Shown: positions 9,145 to 19,789 of the stretch, piece after piece | Numbering within the stretch: position 1 is the first letter of the stretch | Layout: each line of letters starts with the position of its first letter | DNA from: Chara braunii | Taxonomy: Eukaryota > Streptophyta > Charophyceae > Charales > Characeae | Assembly (NCBI GenBank): GCA_003427395.1 | Contig: BFEA01000016.1 | Location: 4,303,403 to 4,331,801, forward strand | DNA: 28,399 nucleotides | Direction of reading: 5' to 3' | The notes under the pieces: generated by a model | Database searches by the model: none | What the model saw: the letters and a program-made list of their open reading frames with translations, nothing else | Told to the model about the DNA's origin: nothing | Made by a program: the position numbers and the translations under genes

Positions 9145-9640
9145 AGAAGATCAGTGAAAAGAGAGATTGAGAGAGATTGACCAGAGGGATGAGTGAGGAC
9201 TCTTGAGAGGTGCTGATCACGCTCGTTTATGTGTACTTTCTGAGATTATTATGAGTTCTCATTCTTTCCTCACTCAACTGCTCCTGTCTTTGCTCGAGTC
9301 AGTCAATCTTATTTTCTGCATTATTCTTGCTTGATGATTGCCTTTGTGGATGTTTTGTCACAGTTCTCAAAACCAGATTAACATGAGTGATGCATGCATA
9401 GCACCCCATAATTTTATGATTATTATTTGCATAATTCTCTGCTGTTCTGAATCAAAATAAAAGATTCCTAAGACCGGGGACCGGCGAAGACCGCAATTGA
9501 AGGGTCTCGCTCGAAGTCGGACGCACACAACAGGAAGGGATTTGCATCATTTAATTTATTTTAATTATTGCAATCACATACAAAATCCTGCGTGACAGCC
9601 TGTTGGCTTTCCGGTCGCCCTGAGAGGCCAGACTGGGAAA
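9145..9640 (+). other. 3' flank of the 8506 ORF with AATAAA signal
   Basis: AT-richer sequence follows the stop. AATAAA at 9456-9461, about 310 bases downstream, is a plausible polyadenylation signal for the 8506-9144 gene, preceded by T-rich sequence. The rest of the stretch shows no gene. Confidence 0.4.
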
Positions 9641-9650
9641 AAGTGCGACA

Positions 9651-9779
9651 GCGCGTGCGCTGGCTTGCTGGCTGGCTAACGGGCATGGTGCGTGCACTGG
9701 CTTGCGGGCTTGCTAGCGGGCATGGCGCGTGCGTTGGCTAGCGAGCATGGCGCGTGCGATGGCTTGTGCTGGCTTGCGG
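9651..9779. repeat. 37-bp GC-rich minisatellite
   Basis: Four units begin GYGCGTGCRNTGGCT and mostly end GGGCATG: 9651-9687 and 9688-9724 (37 bp each), 9725-9749 (shortened to 25 bp) and 9750-9779 (partial). It lies about 80 bp upstream of a TATA box. Confidence 0.85.
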
Positions 9780-9861
9780 TCGCATGACTAGGAATAAGGT
9801 GGGGATATTTTCTTCCTTATTCGAACAAATGTTGATGGGGTGACTAGACGGCGAGAAGGCA

Positions 9862-9996
9862 TATATATAAGCGTCGCTTGGTGTTCCCCTGTCTTTTGAA
9901 AGCACATTGTTGCCATCTTCTTGCTTCGCGCTTCATCGAGTGATGGTGCAGGCTAGCATGCCGCATGGAGGGGAACCTGCTTTCAATTGGAAGTGA
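9862..9996 (+). promoter_or_regulatory. putative TATA promoter with short leader ORF
   Basis: TATATATAAG starting at 9862 is a strong TATA box with GC-rich flanks. A start site about 30 bp downstream, near 9895, would put a leader in front of the ATG at 9943. That ATG opens 17 codons ending at a TGA (9994-9996). The sequence GGAA|GTGAGG at that stop could be a splice donor, making this the start of a spliced transcript. No downstream exon is evident, so this may equally be a retroelement promoter. Confidence 0.35.
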
Positions 9997-10143
9997 GGCT
10001 TCATGACGAGTCACTCATGCTCTTTAGCTTGCATTTTTTTCAAAGTGGAGGTAGGTCGGCTGAGGCAAGTGAAAAAAAGGAGAGTGTCATCACGAGGAGT
10101 GGGAGGAGGATTGGCAGGAGACATCCAATGCGGTTTTTGAAAA

Positions 10144-10375
10144 AAGGTTCTGCGTCATCTTCATCATCATCATCAACAGCATCTGTAAGGATCATTATAG
10201 GTTCATTATGTTTATCATCAGCAACACAAATAATATCGTCATCATCAGCAGCATTGTGGGAGAAATACTTGCCAGGGTCAATATCTTCATCATCATAGTG
10301 CGGGAAGATGGATTATCATCGTTATGGTCATCATACCATCATCATCATCTTCTTCACCATCATCATTATTAAGGT
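10144..10375. repeat. imperfect (ATC)n microsatellite
   Basis: ATC/TCA triplets dominate with interruptions, producing spurious Ser/Ile/His open frames. Confidence 0.9.
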
Positions 10376-10399
10376 GAGTGGGCATAGGAGGAGGGGGTT

Positions 10400-10815
10400 G
10401 GATCATCTCTCCATCACGTCTTTCCACTTCATTTCCCCCTTCACATTTCTCTATCAATTCCCTTTTTCTCCTCTGATCTCTCTCTCCTCCTTTACACCCT
10501 TTCTTCTTTCTTCCTTTCTCACTTCCTTACTTCCTCGTTGGCACTTTCCTTTGCTCTGCTCTAGCCTGATAGCTACTTCGTTTGTTGGAATCTCTCGCTC
10601 TATTTCCAAAAGGAAGGAGGGTGAGGGTGATTACAATGGATGGGGGGGCTGGGGTAATGGTGGGGGAAGGGGTAAGACATCACGAGGGAAATGGGGGAGG
10701 GGAGTGGAAGGGGAGGAGTCTAGGGTTGAAGGACATGGCGAGGGAGGTAGTGAGCAAAGGGATTGATGGTGGGATGAGGAGGGAGGGTTGGGATAGGGAG
10801 AGGGAGGGTCTCACT
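10400..10815. repeat. polypyrimidine block followed by polypurine block
   Basis: 10400-10560 is C/T-rich and 10607-10815 is G/A-rich on the same strand, with runs such as GGGGGGG and GGGAGGGG. I checked the two halves as inverted-repeat arms and they do not pair well. The long open frames here are compositional. Confidence 0.7.
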
Positions 10816-11814
10816 TACCCTTGGAATGCAGACTGCTTCATAGTTATCTCGTGTTTGGATTCCTCATATAGTCATTGTGCTACCTAATCATCAATCTGAA
10901 TACTAATTTCATCATCTCATTACCATCCTAACTAGCTTCTCTAACTAATATCCTAACTAAAGTCCCAATACATACTTGATCTTCCTTATTTTCAGAACCT
11001 GAAATCTCTCGTCTAACTAACATAATGGCATTTCTGTATACCTAAATGATCTGTGATAGATTTCTGGATTATTCAATTCTTAAATTCCTTCTCTATCTGT
11101 CAACCTTTTTCACGATGGTTTTCTCCCAGTGATTTTATCCTTTATAGCTGGAATTGTTTCGCTAAAATAGTTTGGAGTATTAAATCTTGGTAATTCTCGT
11201 GTTCATTCTCTGTATTAAAATCAAAATTATCCAATTTTTTTGTAGAAACCTGGTCTTCTAAATTTCTCCAACGTAAATTTCTTTGGTCTGAATGCCTGTT
11301 CCTGGTATTGATATTCTCGTCTCTGCGCATCAACGTTTTTTTCTGATGGATGGAAGGTGGAGTGAACAGGGGAGAACTCCACTCTGCAGGGGCGACGCAA
11401 GGTGGGAGGTGAAGCCCTGGAGGGGGTGCGAGCAGATTCAGTGGGTTGTCCGATTTTGGGGTTGGGATGGGGGTACACATCCCAACGGGGGCAGATTAGG
11501 GTGGAGTCACATGCAAGGATAGCTAGGGGTATATGCTTCCACCATTACCCCTAGTTGTGCCTTGTAAGTGTTTAAAAAAAAAAAAAGAAAAAAAAAAGGG
11601 TAAAAGTTGGGCAGCGGCATACTTTGGGAGGGAATTGTATGCCTTTGTGGGATAAGAGGGGGGAATGTGGGACTGTCGGGGCTGAGATGGGATGCCTGTA
11701 ATCTGGGTAATCCGTTTCGGTGGAGGCAGCATCGGGATAGGGTGGGTAGGAGGGGGGGGGGGAGATTAGTCTACAGAACAGGTGCTTCAGAATTCCACAG
11801 TTTTCAAACATGTT
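10816..11814. other. AT-rich spacer, hairpin, A-tract; no recognisable gene
   Basis: 10816-11300 is AT-rich with CTAACTA words. A 9-bp inverted repeat CTAGGGGTA/TACCCCTAG (11523-11531 and 11546-11554) is followed by an A-tract (11574-11597, one G). That could be the tailed end of an old retroposon. 11600-11814 is G-rich, including an 11-12-base G run near 11750. No coding motif is visible. Confidence 0.45.
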
Positions 11815-12307
11815 ATATCAAGCTTTTTGGTGATCTGTAATTCTTGGCAGCATCTGGCCTTCTTCCTCATTCGGGATATAGGATTTCAGAGACAGTCGAA
11901 TCTGGACTGATATCTGCAGGGTTGCTTTGTTTTGTGCCCCTGGTTTGCCGATGCCAGAACGACACTGGCCGGAGCTCGGGCGTTGCCCTGTAACCTGCAA
12001 ATGGCAGGAATGTGAGGCCTTGTAGAGAGATCTGGGGTTTTGATGAGGGAGGAAGGCAATCCAGTGGTGAACCAGGGGGGGCTGCCTTGACAACCTATGG
12101 GTCCGGGGATAGTCTAGGGGGCGAGAACAAGTCAGCTATGGTAGACGTTCGTTAGGATGGCATTGTCTCTGAGATGTAATGTCCTGGTACAGCGAGGGTT
12201 AGGAGTTGTTTTAGGATTAGGAGGCCAGAATTGCTGATATAACATAGTCTTCTATATTTTTCATCATCATCATTAGTATGATCACAGTTTACATAGAATC
12301 AGTAGAA

Positions 12308-12340
<33 letters not shown>

Positions 12341-12431
12341 ATGAGGGACGCTGAGCCCGGTTCTCAACAAATTCGGTTCGGTCACTCCATGTAGACTGTG
12401 GGGACCCCGGCCTCAATCTTCTTATTGGTAA
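11815..12431 (+). mobile_element. R1 repeat, copy 1 (3' end truncated)
   Basis: This block matches, in reverse complement, both halves of the insert at 19999-21086 over several hundred bases. Shared landmarks include CCAGAACGACNCTGGCCGGAG, GAGGCCTTGTAGAGAGATC, CCAGTGG.GAACC and GACGCTGAGCCCGGTTCTCA. Order is kept: a body (about 11815-12245), an ATC microsatellite (perfect run 12310-12340) and an end box (12345-12431) stopping at TTATTGGTAA. Compared with copy 2 it lacks the last 35 or so bases and the poly(A), and joins directly to LTR sequence. No open frame looks coding, so it is probably a non-autonomous retroposon or the 3' part of a LINE. Confidence 0.75.
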
Positions 12432-12744
12432 CAGTTCGTGATTTTGGTGAAGTGAAGAGAAGCAGCAGCAGCGCCAATCTTGGCAGCTGAGGAGAGCCAT
12501 AGCCAGTGTGTTCTGGCTCTATACTCTACGGTTTTGAGTGTCGTTTGTTGCAGACTCCTCAGTGCAGCCTGGCCCTCAACTGGACATCACCTTTTTTTTA
12601 CTTTCATCAAGTGTGCTGGTGTGATTGAGCAATATGAGCTTGTTGAAAAAACTTTTCTCCATTTGCAATCTTCAAGATTGGTCTTCTCTAGTTTGTTTGA
12701 GTGCTGCACGTGAAAAAAAGTTGAAGTTTTACAAATTCCTAACG
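12432..12744 (+). repeat. LTR1, 5' truncated
   Basis: From CAGTTCGTGATTTTGG onward this matches LTR2 (17457-17778) and LTR3 (24002-24336), ending CCTAACG where the others end CCTAACA. The first 250 or so bases of the LTR are missing and replaced by R1 copy 1. Confidence 0.85.
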
Positions 12745-12745
12745 C

Positions 12746-12756
12746 TGGTATCGAAG
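12746..12756 (+). other. primer-binding site of copy A
   Basis: TGGTATCGAAG lies one base after the LTR end. It resembles the plant initiator-Met tRNA PBS (TGGTATCAGAG), with two differences. Confidence 0.65.
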
Positions 12757-12971
12757 CTGGCAACTATCTAAACGTCGGCCAAGTAAGTGGGCACTCCAAG
12801 CTACCACATCAGCCAGTGCCACGCCAGCAATTATCTTCCACCAGTGGCCATCTACCTACTTCATGTTATACCTTGTTTAGCACGGCTTACCGCAAGGATA
12901 ATAACGGTGGAGAAAAAGAAGAAAATAGTGGAATTGAAAAAAAGGTAGTTGGAAAGAGGCGAAGTGCATTC

Positions 12972-14585
12972 ATGTTCAAACGCGCAGAGGTGAGAAAGAA
13001 GCCCCACGTACATCAGCAGGTGTCCCCCCCTAAAAAGACGAAGAGGGTTGTGGAGAAGAAACCAGCTCTGGCAACAAGTGCAAAGAACGAGCTTGCAACA
13101 CTGGAGGCAAAGAGAGCCCAATAAGAAGAGAGGGCGGGAAAGGAGGAGGAAGAGGAAATGAAGAAGAAAGGCATAGCAGACTCCAAGCGGATTGCGGGAG
13201 AGCAAACCGCTGATGTGGGAGATAGACTAGCAGCCCTCTCCATACTGCAATCTGCTCATACTGATGAGCTGGTCACACTGAAGAAGGAGATGATGTCTAT
13301 CAGCAGCAAGCTAGACACTATTGTGGCCAAGCTGCAAGGTCAAGCAAGTCCAAGAACGCCGCCTTCTTCCCCCAAGAAGACAACAAAAGTGGAAACTGAG
13401 GGCGAGCGGATACCAAAGCCCAAGATGGAGGTGCCGCCAAAATTTAGAGGGAACGTGATGAGGATGTGGATCCCTGGTTGGTCGCCATCAAGGGGCAGCT
13501 AGATATCTATGAGCTTACCAGGAACAGCGACGAAATCCATTTTGCGTTTTCCGCAATGTTGGATGCAGCGAGGGAGTGGGCGGACAACGGAGTGTTGCAG
13601 GCAGGTGGAAATATTGTTGAGTACTCCATGCGTACTACATGGCTGAAATTTTCCCAAAAGTTGAGGGAGTAGTACATGGACCCGATATGCTGACTTGTCC
13701 ACACAAACATACCGCGGCAGCGTGCAGGATCTCATCCGGGAATTTGATCAGACCTTGTAGACACCGGAACTACAGATTGGGGAACACCCCATTATGCATG
13801 CTTTTATGAGGGCTCTTCCCAGGAGGATCGTGAGCCACTTGCGTCCCCAGCGCAAGGAGTTGAAGACTTGCCGCAAGATGGCAGAGGAGGCCTTCGACTT
13901 AGGCTCTGCATTGCGGTCCACTGAAGGGACAATGGCGACTAGGAGGCCAATCAAGGACTACAACAGGTTCACTCTTGTTCATGGAAGGAGGAAGCAACAT
14001 TATCAAAGCAAGATGTATGTTGCAGTCACTGAAGGGCCGCCATACTTTAGTGACAATAGTAGTGGAGGAAGTTCAGACGATGAGAGAGAAGAGAGCCCCC
14101 CAAAGGAGAGAGGAGAGGTCCGAGTCTAGTTCATAGGAATAGCAGAATCAAACATTTTTTGTTGTGTTGCCGAAGCTGATAAAACTTGTGAAAGGAAAAC
14201 AGTCGCAGCAGCAACAAGCGAGAATGAAACAGCAAAGCCAGTGAGATGATGTCCCAGTAGGAGGAAACAAATCATGGGTACCACTGTGGGACAGGATCGG
14301 AGTGACAAAGGACGCGTATATGAACAAAATGGAGAAGGGCCTCCGTGTGAGATGCGGGCGCAAGGGACACTTAGGTCGAGATTGCATAGCAAGAAGACCA
14401 GTAAAAGAGTAGGGTCAGTAGATGGTGCAGCCACATCTACGCAGCTTGGGGAGAACAATTCTGCAAGTTGCAGGACGCTTAGTTCTCCCACTTCCCAACC
14501 TAAATTGGCCAAGGTTGCAAGCGCCCGCGAGGAGCAACAAGGAGATGCAATAAGGAGATGCAGACTGCAACAGCGATTACAGTGA
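12972..14585 (+). pseudogene. gag: copy A gag remnant
   Basis: Structural capsid/nucleocapsid gene. A Lys-rich N-terminus (KKTKRVVEKK, then an Ala/Glu/Lys helix-like stretch) is followed by a coiled-coil-like segment with LKKEMMSISSKLDTIVAKLQ. The capsid (retrotrans_gag-like) region starts near 13466 (DPWLVAIKGQLDIYE, AFSAMLDAAREWAD, WLKFSQKL). A CCHC zinc knuckle (14344-14385, ..CGRKGHLGRDC) has its first Cys changed to Arg, and a Ser/Thr/Gln-rich end follows. Breaks seen: TAA 13122, a frameshift near 13455, TAG 13670, a roughly 27-bp deletion near 13680 relative to copy B, TAG 13758 and TAG 14127. The last two are also stops in copy B. The start is taken as the ATG at 12972, the first in the gag frame. 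Confidence 0.75.
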
Positions 14586-14779
14586 TGGAGATGAGGAAAG
14601 CAGCGGTCGGCACAGTGCTTTCGCCTGCACTATCCCACTGCGAGACACAACACAACCCAACGACGATCGAGGGTGATGTGGCTGTGTGCGGCTGTCAAGA
14701 AGAAGGTGTACATACAGGAATTGATTAGAGATATCAGTGAAGGAGGGAGGTGACCCTGATCAACTGTTGTCAATCGCAG

Positions 14780-15320
14780 AGTGGTGAAACAATGGTGAAT
14801 AATAGCTCCTCCCAAAATTATCTTTCCAAGAAGGCGATCAAGAGACTATATCTAGGAATGAAGGTGTAGGACCTCAGTACGCCTGTGGAGGTCCAAGTTG
14901 CAGACGGGCACGTGATTCAAGTGAGACAGTGTGTCAGAGACATTCCTGTCACTTTTGATGTTGATGAAAAGATACGTCATACTGTGTCTTTCTTCATCTT
15001 TGACCGTTTCATATGACTTTTGGCCAGAGATGGTTGAGAGAAGCGAGAGAAGTGATAACTTCCGCCACGCAGATGGTGCAAATACCTGATGCAGCAGGCA
15101 ATTATGTGGCTTGCATGAGGGGATACGCAAAGGGAGCCGTGAAGGATGAGTCATGAAAGAAGTACATGTCAGCACCAACATTCTTCAATTATATGCCTCA
15201 GCATCCCTATGAGGGACTTTGGGTATTATCGGTCAGTACAACGGATGCACAAACCCTTTGTGGCAAGAACAAGTTTGAAAGATTGCAACAACTTATAGAG
15301 GAGTACAAAGACCAATGCGA
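14780..15320 (+). pseudogene. copy A aspartic protease remnant and linker
   Basis: This part would have cut the polyprotein. The region before ..QNYLSKKAI is where retroviral-type proteases carry the catalytic D-S/T-G. Here the codons at 14798-14806 read Asn-Asn-Ser, each one G-to-A step from Asp-Ser-Gly, so the active site is lost. TAG at 14867 is shared with copy B. The usual later part follows (VEVQVADGHVI, then a hydrophobic FFIFD segment and the GQRW motif), broken by an 8-base deletion near 15005, with TGA at 15153. The following linker (CGKNKFERLQQLIEEYKDQ) normally leads into reverse transcriptase. Here it runs straight into sequence from just before RNase H. Confidence 0.65.
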
Positions 15321-15324
15321 AGAA

Positions 15325-15965
15325 AGGCGAATTTGAGAAGGAAAATATATTGTACCTTGGGCATGTTATTGATGGGTCTGGAATTCGGCCAAAAGCCAAG
15401 AAAGTGGAGGTTGTTGCAGAGTGGCCAACGCCATAAAATGTGAGAGATGTGCGGTCATTCTTGGGCATGGTCAATTACTACAAGAAGTTTATTGAAGGCA
15501 AAGTCATTATTGTCGCACCCTTGAACCGATTGACTGAGAAGGATGTCACATTTGAGTGGATAGAGGAGTGTGAGAGGTCCTTTCAGACTCTCAAGGATCG
15601 CCTCGTTAGACACCTCATCTTGAGGCTCCAGATCCTGCAGTGCCATTCATGCTAACCACCGATGTAAGTCCATTTGGTATTGGGTAGGTGCTGCAACAAG
15701 ATGATGGGCGTGGCTTACGACCCGTGGAGTATTTGTCGAAGAAGATGCCTTCGAAGAGAGTTGCAACTAGTACTATGAGAGAGAGGTCTATGCCTTGTAT
15801 TATGGCCTGAGGACATGGAGACGGTACTTGCTAGGGTATCCCTTCAACATTTATTCAGACCATCAGACTCTTCAATGGCTGAAAATGTAACCTAAGTTAT
15901 CAGATAAGCTAGCCAGATGGTCTTGCCTACATTGATACCTTCGACTTTGACTTGAAACACAAGAA
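15325..15965 (+). pseudogene. copy A RT-thumb/RNase H remnant
   Basis: It begins with the tail end of the RT palm/thumb (EFEKENILYLGHVIDGSGI, then FLGMVNYYKKFIE), a hallmark of Ty3/gypsy pol, and continues into RNase H (TTDVS.FGIG, EREVYAL, LLGYPFNIYSDHQ). RNase H degrades the RNA strand during reverse transcription. The acidic residues of the first three catalytic positions are present when frames are followed. The fourth (in ADALSR of copy B) is removed by a deletion at 15987. Stops: TAA 15434, a TAG near 15687 and TAA 15888, the last shared with copy B at a position where gypsy elements have Gln (..LK.QP.LS). All upstream RT motifs, including YxDD, are absent. Confidence 0.8.
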
Positions 15966-15982
15966 CGGGAAGAACAACAAAG

Positions 15983-16425
15983 ATGCAGTCGATCTCCATG
16001 GATTTCATGAGTGGGCTGCCAGTGTCGAAGGATAGAAACGACATGCTTTTCGTCATCATTGATCGGTTTTCCAAGTTTATCAGGTTAATACCTATGCAGA
16101 AACAACATTCTTCGGCAAAGGAAGTGACTGAGTTGTTCTGGTACCATTGGTGTTCAGAATTTGGGTTCCCAAAGGAGATCATCAGCGATACGGATACACA
16201 CTTTACTAGTGAGATGTGGGGCAATCTCTTGGAGCTTGTTGGTACTGAACTCAAGATGAGTTCAACCAACCACCCCCAAACAAATGGACATACTGAACGC
16301 ATTTACCGCACCATTCAGCAGGTGTTGTGTCACGTAATCAGACCTAATCAGAGTGAATGGGATTGGAAACTGGCTAAGGGGGAGAGTGTTTGCAACTCCT
16401 CAATACAACCAGCCACCACGTGAAC
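15983..16425 (+). pseudogene. copy A integrase catalytic core
   Basis: Integrase joins the DNA copy to the host genome. This 146-codon frame is open and carries the whole rve-type core: MDFMSGLP (first Asp), FVIIDRFSKF, EFGFPKEIISD (second Asp), and HPQTNGHTERIYRT (catalytic Glu). The DDE triad is thus intact. The N-terminal zinc-binding HHCC domain is missing because a deletion joins the RNase H end to this core at about 15987. Copy B has the missing 419 bp (22122-22540), and the four bases GCAG at both ends are microhomology. After residue 130 the frame leaves the family pattern. Confidence 0.85.
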
Positions 16426-17089
16426 ACCTAATGCTCTTACTTTGGATGGAAGCCGCATACACCCGTTGATTTCTTGGTTCCAGATCAGCAGCAAAAGTAT
16501 CCTCTTGACACAACAGAATTCACCAAATAGTTTGCTGATGAACTGCGATAGGTCATCAGGGATATGCAGAAGGCGAAAAAAACATATGGTTGCTGAAGCC
16601 AATCGACACCGCAAACCTTCCCCATTCAAAGAGGGAGATCTCGTCTGGGTCAACATGGAGGAGTTTGCACTTAAGGAATATCCACAAAACTTCTGTCAAA
16701 ATGGTATGGGCCTTGAGAGATATTGAAGGTGATTGAGGACAACAAGAGAGTGTCATCTTACCTGATTGATGTGACATCCCACCTAAGAACTTACCCTGTT
16801 TTCCATGCTTCCAGATTGATGTCGTACACGCCATCCAATCTCGAGGATAGACGAAGTATGCATCCTCCTACCATAGATGGAAGGGCAGATGTCGTGAAGA
16901 TTATTTATCACCGATATGTACGGACACCAAGAGGGAGACTGAGCAAGATTTGCATAGTCAATTTCCAATATTACCCGGAAGAGGAAGAAGATGAGTGTGT
17001 TGACATACGTACTCTGATGGAGACAACACCTCGAATTGTAGCAGATTATGAGAGAGGTCTCCAACAGCAAAGGAAAAGAAGAGGATGAC
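16426..17089 (+). pseudogene. copy A integrase C-terminus (GPY/F) and chromodomain-like tail
   Basis: Decayed sequence (stops TAG 16528, a TAG near 16552, TGA 16714) leads to the GPY/F module. The Trp-Tyr-Gly-Pro is directly followed by the shared TGA at 16714, where chromoviruses usually have Trp/Tyr/Phe. After that an open frame (to TGA 17086) has YPVFHASRLMSY and then a chromodomain-like piece: KIIYHRYVR, IVNFQYYPEEEE, TPRIVADYE. Chromodomains target integration to marked chromatin. Here the WKGY core is replaced by FQYY, so aromatic-cage function is doubtful. It ends in a basic QQQRKRRG. Confidence 0.7.
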
Positions 17090-17197
17090 TGTAGTCTGAG
17101 CTACTGTATAATTCGTAAACAAGATGTTTTGTATTAATCATGGAATCCAATCTCAGTTTACAGACTTGTTAATAGGTTCTCAGGGGACTTCGAACTG

Positions 17198-17209
17198 AGG
17201 TGGAGGGAG
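17198..17209 (+). other. polypurine tract of copy A
   Basis: AGGTGGAGGGAG immediately precedes the TGTTGG start of LTR2, where second-strand DNA synthesis would be primed. The equivalent tract of copy B is at 23715-23726. Confidence 0.75.
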
Positions 17210-17778
17210 TGTTGGTCTCAGGGGGTTTTGAACCCAACACCAGTCCCAAATGTGAAGCAAAAACAAGCTATGTTTATTTTTGGTTTTCATTTTTGCTGCC
17301 AACCACATTCGAACCTGAAACCTCCAAGTAAGCATATTGTTAGCTGATCTTGGATAGATAGGACCCTATAGGACCTAGGCCTCTAAATTTCTCTAGGCCA
17401 GACCTCTAAATTTCTCTGGAGCAAAATTGGCATAACAAAAAGTGATGAGCATTTTCAGTTCGTGATTTTGGTCGAGTGAAGAGGAGGAGTAGCAACGCCA
17501 ATCTTGGCAGTTGAAGGAGAGGGTTTGGGTGCAGCCATAGCCAAGTGTGTTCTGGTTCTATACTGCACGGTTTTGAGTGTTGTTTGTTGCATACTGCGCA
17601 GTGCAGCCTGACCCTCAAGTGGACATCACCCTTTTTGTTTTCATGAAGTGTGCTGGTGTGATTAAGCGATATGAGCTTGTTGTAAAGCTTCTCTCCATTG
17701 TCATCTTCAAGATTGGTCATCACTAGTTTGTTTGAGAGTCGTGCGTGGAAGAAGTTGAAGTTTTGCAAATTCCTAACA
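17210..17778 (+). repeat. LTR2, complete (569 bp)
   Basis: It starts TGTTGG after the polypurine tract and ends CTAACA one base before the primer-binding site, giving the TG..CA termini and a short imperfect terminal inverted repeat. It serves as 3' LTR of copy A and 5' LTR of copy B. It matches LTR3 along its length with small indels. Confidence 0.85.
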
Positions 17779-17779
17779 C

Positions 17780-17790
17780 TGGTATCGGAG
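17780..17790 (+). other. primer-binding site of copy B
   Basis: TGGTATCGGAG differs from the plant initiator-Met tRNA PBS core TGGTATCAGAG by one base. Confidence 0.7.
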
Positions 17791-18022
17791 TTGGCAACTA
17801 TCTAATCGTCTGCCAAGTGAGTGGGTACTCCAAGCTGCCGCATCTGCATCTTTGATGCATCAGCCAGTGCCACGCCAACAACTATCTTCCACCAGTGGTC
17901 ATCTACCTACGTAATGTTATACCTTGTTTAGCACGGTTTACCGCAAGGACAATAACAATGGAGAAAAAGAAGAAAACAGTGGAATTGAAGAAAAGTAGTT
18001 GGAAAAGAGGTGAAGTGCATTC

Positions 18023-19600
18023 ATGTTCACACGCTCACAAGTGTTCAACGGTTATCCACCCCTAAAAAGAAGAAGAGGTTTGTGGAGAAGAAACCATCTT
18101 TGGCCGCAAGTGCAAAGAATGAGTTTGCAGCGCTGGAGGCAAAGAGAGCACGGCTAGGAAAGAGGGCGAGAAAGGAGGACGAGGAAATGAAGAAGAAAGG
18201 CATAGCAACCTCCAAGCGGATTGTGGCGGAGTAAATCGCTGATGTGGGAGATAGATTAGTAGCCCTCTCCACACTGCAATCTGCTCATGCTGATGAGATG
18301 GTCACAATGGTCACACTGAAGAAGGAGATGACGTCTATCAGTAGCAAGCTAGACACTATTGTGGCCAAGCTGCAAGATCAAGCAAAGCACGCCACCTTCT
18401 TCCCCAAAGAAGACTACAAAAGCGGAAACTAAGGGCGAGCGGATATCAAAGCCCAAGCTGGAGGCGCCGCCAAAATTTAGAGGCGAACGTGTGAGGATGT
18501 GGATCCTTGGTTGGCCGCTATCAATGGGCAGCTAGATATCTATGAGCTTACTAGGAACAACGAAAAAATCCATTTTGCGTTTTCCGCAATGTTGGACGCA
18601 GCAAGGGAGTGGGCGACAACGAAGTGTTGCAGGCAGGTGGAAATATTGCTGAGTACGCCAAGCGTACTACATGGCTGAAATTTTCCCAAAAGTTGCGGGA
18701 GCGGTACATGACGGTTACCCGTCAAGATTACGCATGGGCGCGATATGTTGAGTTGTCCACACAAACTTACCGCGGCAGCGTGCAGAATCTCATCCGCGAA
18801 TTTGATCAGACCTTGTAAACACCGGAACTAGAGATTGGGGAACACCCCATTATGTATGCTTTTATGAGGGCTCTTCCCAGGAGGATCGTGAGCCACCTGC
18901 GTCCCCAACGCAACGAATTGAAGACTTGCCCCAAGATGGCAGAGGTGGCCTTAGAATTAGGCTCTGCACTGTGGTGCACTGAAGGGACAACGACGACTAG
19001 GAGGCCAATCAAGGACTACGACGGGTTGACTCTTGTGCACGGAAGGAGGAAGCAACATTATCAAAGCAAGATGTATGTTGCAGTCACGGAAGGGCCGCCA
19101 TACTTTAGTGACAATAGTAGTGGAGGAAGTTCAGACGATGAGAGAGAAGAGGGCCCCCCAAAGGAGAGAGGAGAGGTCAACATCTAGTTCATAGGGATAG
19201 CAGAATCAAACATTTTTTGTTGCGTTGCGGAAACTGACAGAACTTGTGAAAGGAAAATAGTGGCAGCAGCAGCAAGGGGAATGAAACAGCAAAGCGAGCG
19301 AGATGATGTCCCAGCAGAAGGAAACAAATCATGGGTTCTACTATGGGATAGGATTGGAGTGACAAAGGACGCCTATATGAACAGAATGGGGAAGGGCCTC
19401 TGTTGAGACGCGGCCGCAAGGGACACTTAGGTCGAGATTGCATAGCAAGAAGACCAGTAAAAGAGTAGGGCCAGTGGATGGCGCAGCCACATCTACGCAG
19501 GTTGGGGAGAACAGTTCTGCAAGTTGCAGGGCGCTTAGTTCTCCAACTCCCCAACCTAAGTTGGCCATGGTTACAAGCGTCCGCCAGGAGATGCAATAAG
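18023..19600 (+). pseudogene. gag: copy B gag remnant
   Basis: Collinear with copy A gag at high identity. It keeps the Lys-rich N-terminus, the coiled-coil-like LKKEMTSISSKLDTIVAKLQ, a capsid region that is longer than A at 18709-18740 (A lacks this piece), the RRPIKDYDGLTLVHGRRKQHY segment, the acidic Ser/Asp/Glu linker and the zinc knuckle (19401-19441). The knuckle has lost one base and its second Cys has become Arg. Stops: TAA 18232 (copy A has CAA), TAA 18816 (copy A TAG), TAG 19185 (shared). Frame changes occur near 18400 and 18480. The ATG at 18023 matches the copy A start but is out of frame with the following codons. Confidence 0.75.
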
Positions 19601-19789
19601 GAGATGCAGACTGCAACAACGATTACAATGATGGAGATGAGGAAAGCAGCGATTGACACAGTGCTTTCGCCTGCATTGTCCCACTGCCAGACACAACACA
19701 ACCCAACGACGATCAGAGGGTGATGTGCCTGTGTAATGTTGTCAAGAAGAAGGTGTATATACGGGAATCGATTGGAGATATCAGTCAAG

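Noticed and set aside
10400-10815. Large inverted repeat between the C/T-rich and G/A-rich halves
   Set aside because: The reverse complement of the right half does not align with the left half beyond shared composition.
10308-10887. Long overlapping open frames with Ser/Phe and then Gly/Arg composition
   Set aside because: They follow the microsatellite and the polypyrimidine/polypurine blocks and have no domain pattern.
12861-13243. Minus-strand frames opposite gag with Leu/Phe-rich hydrophobic translation
   Set aside because: They are shadows of the Lys/Glu-rich gag codons on the plus strand; the same holds for minus frames opposite the integrase and RNase H.
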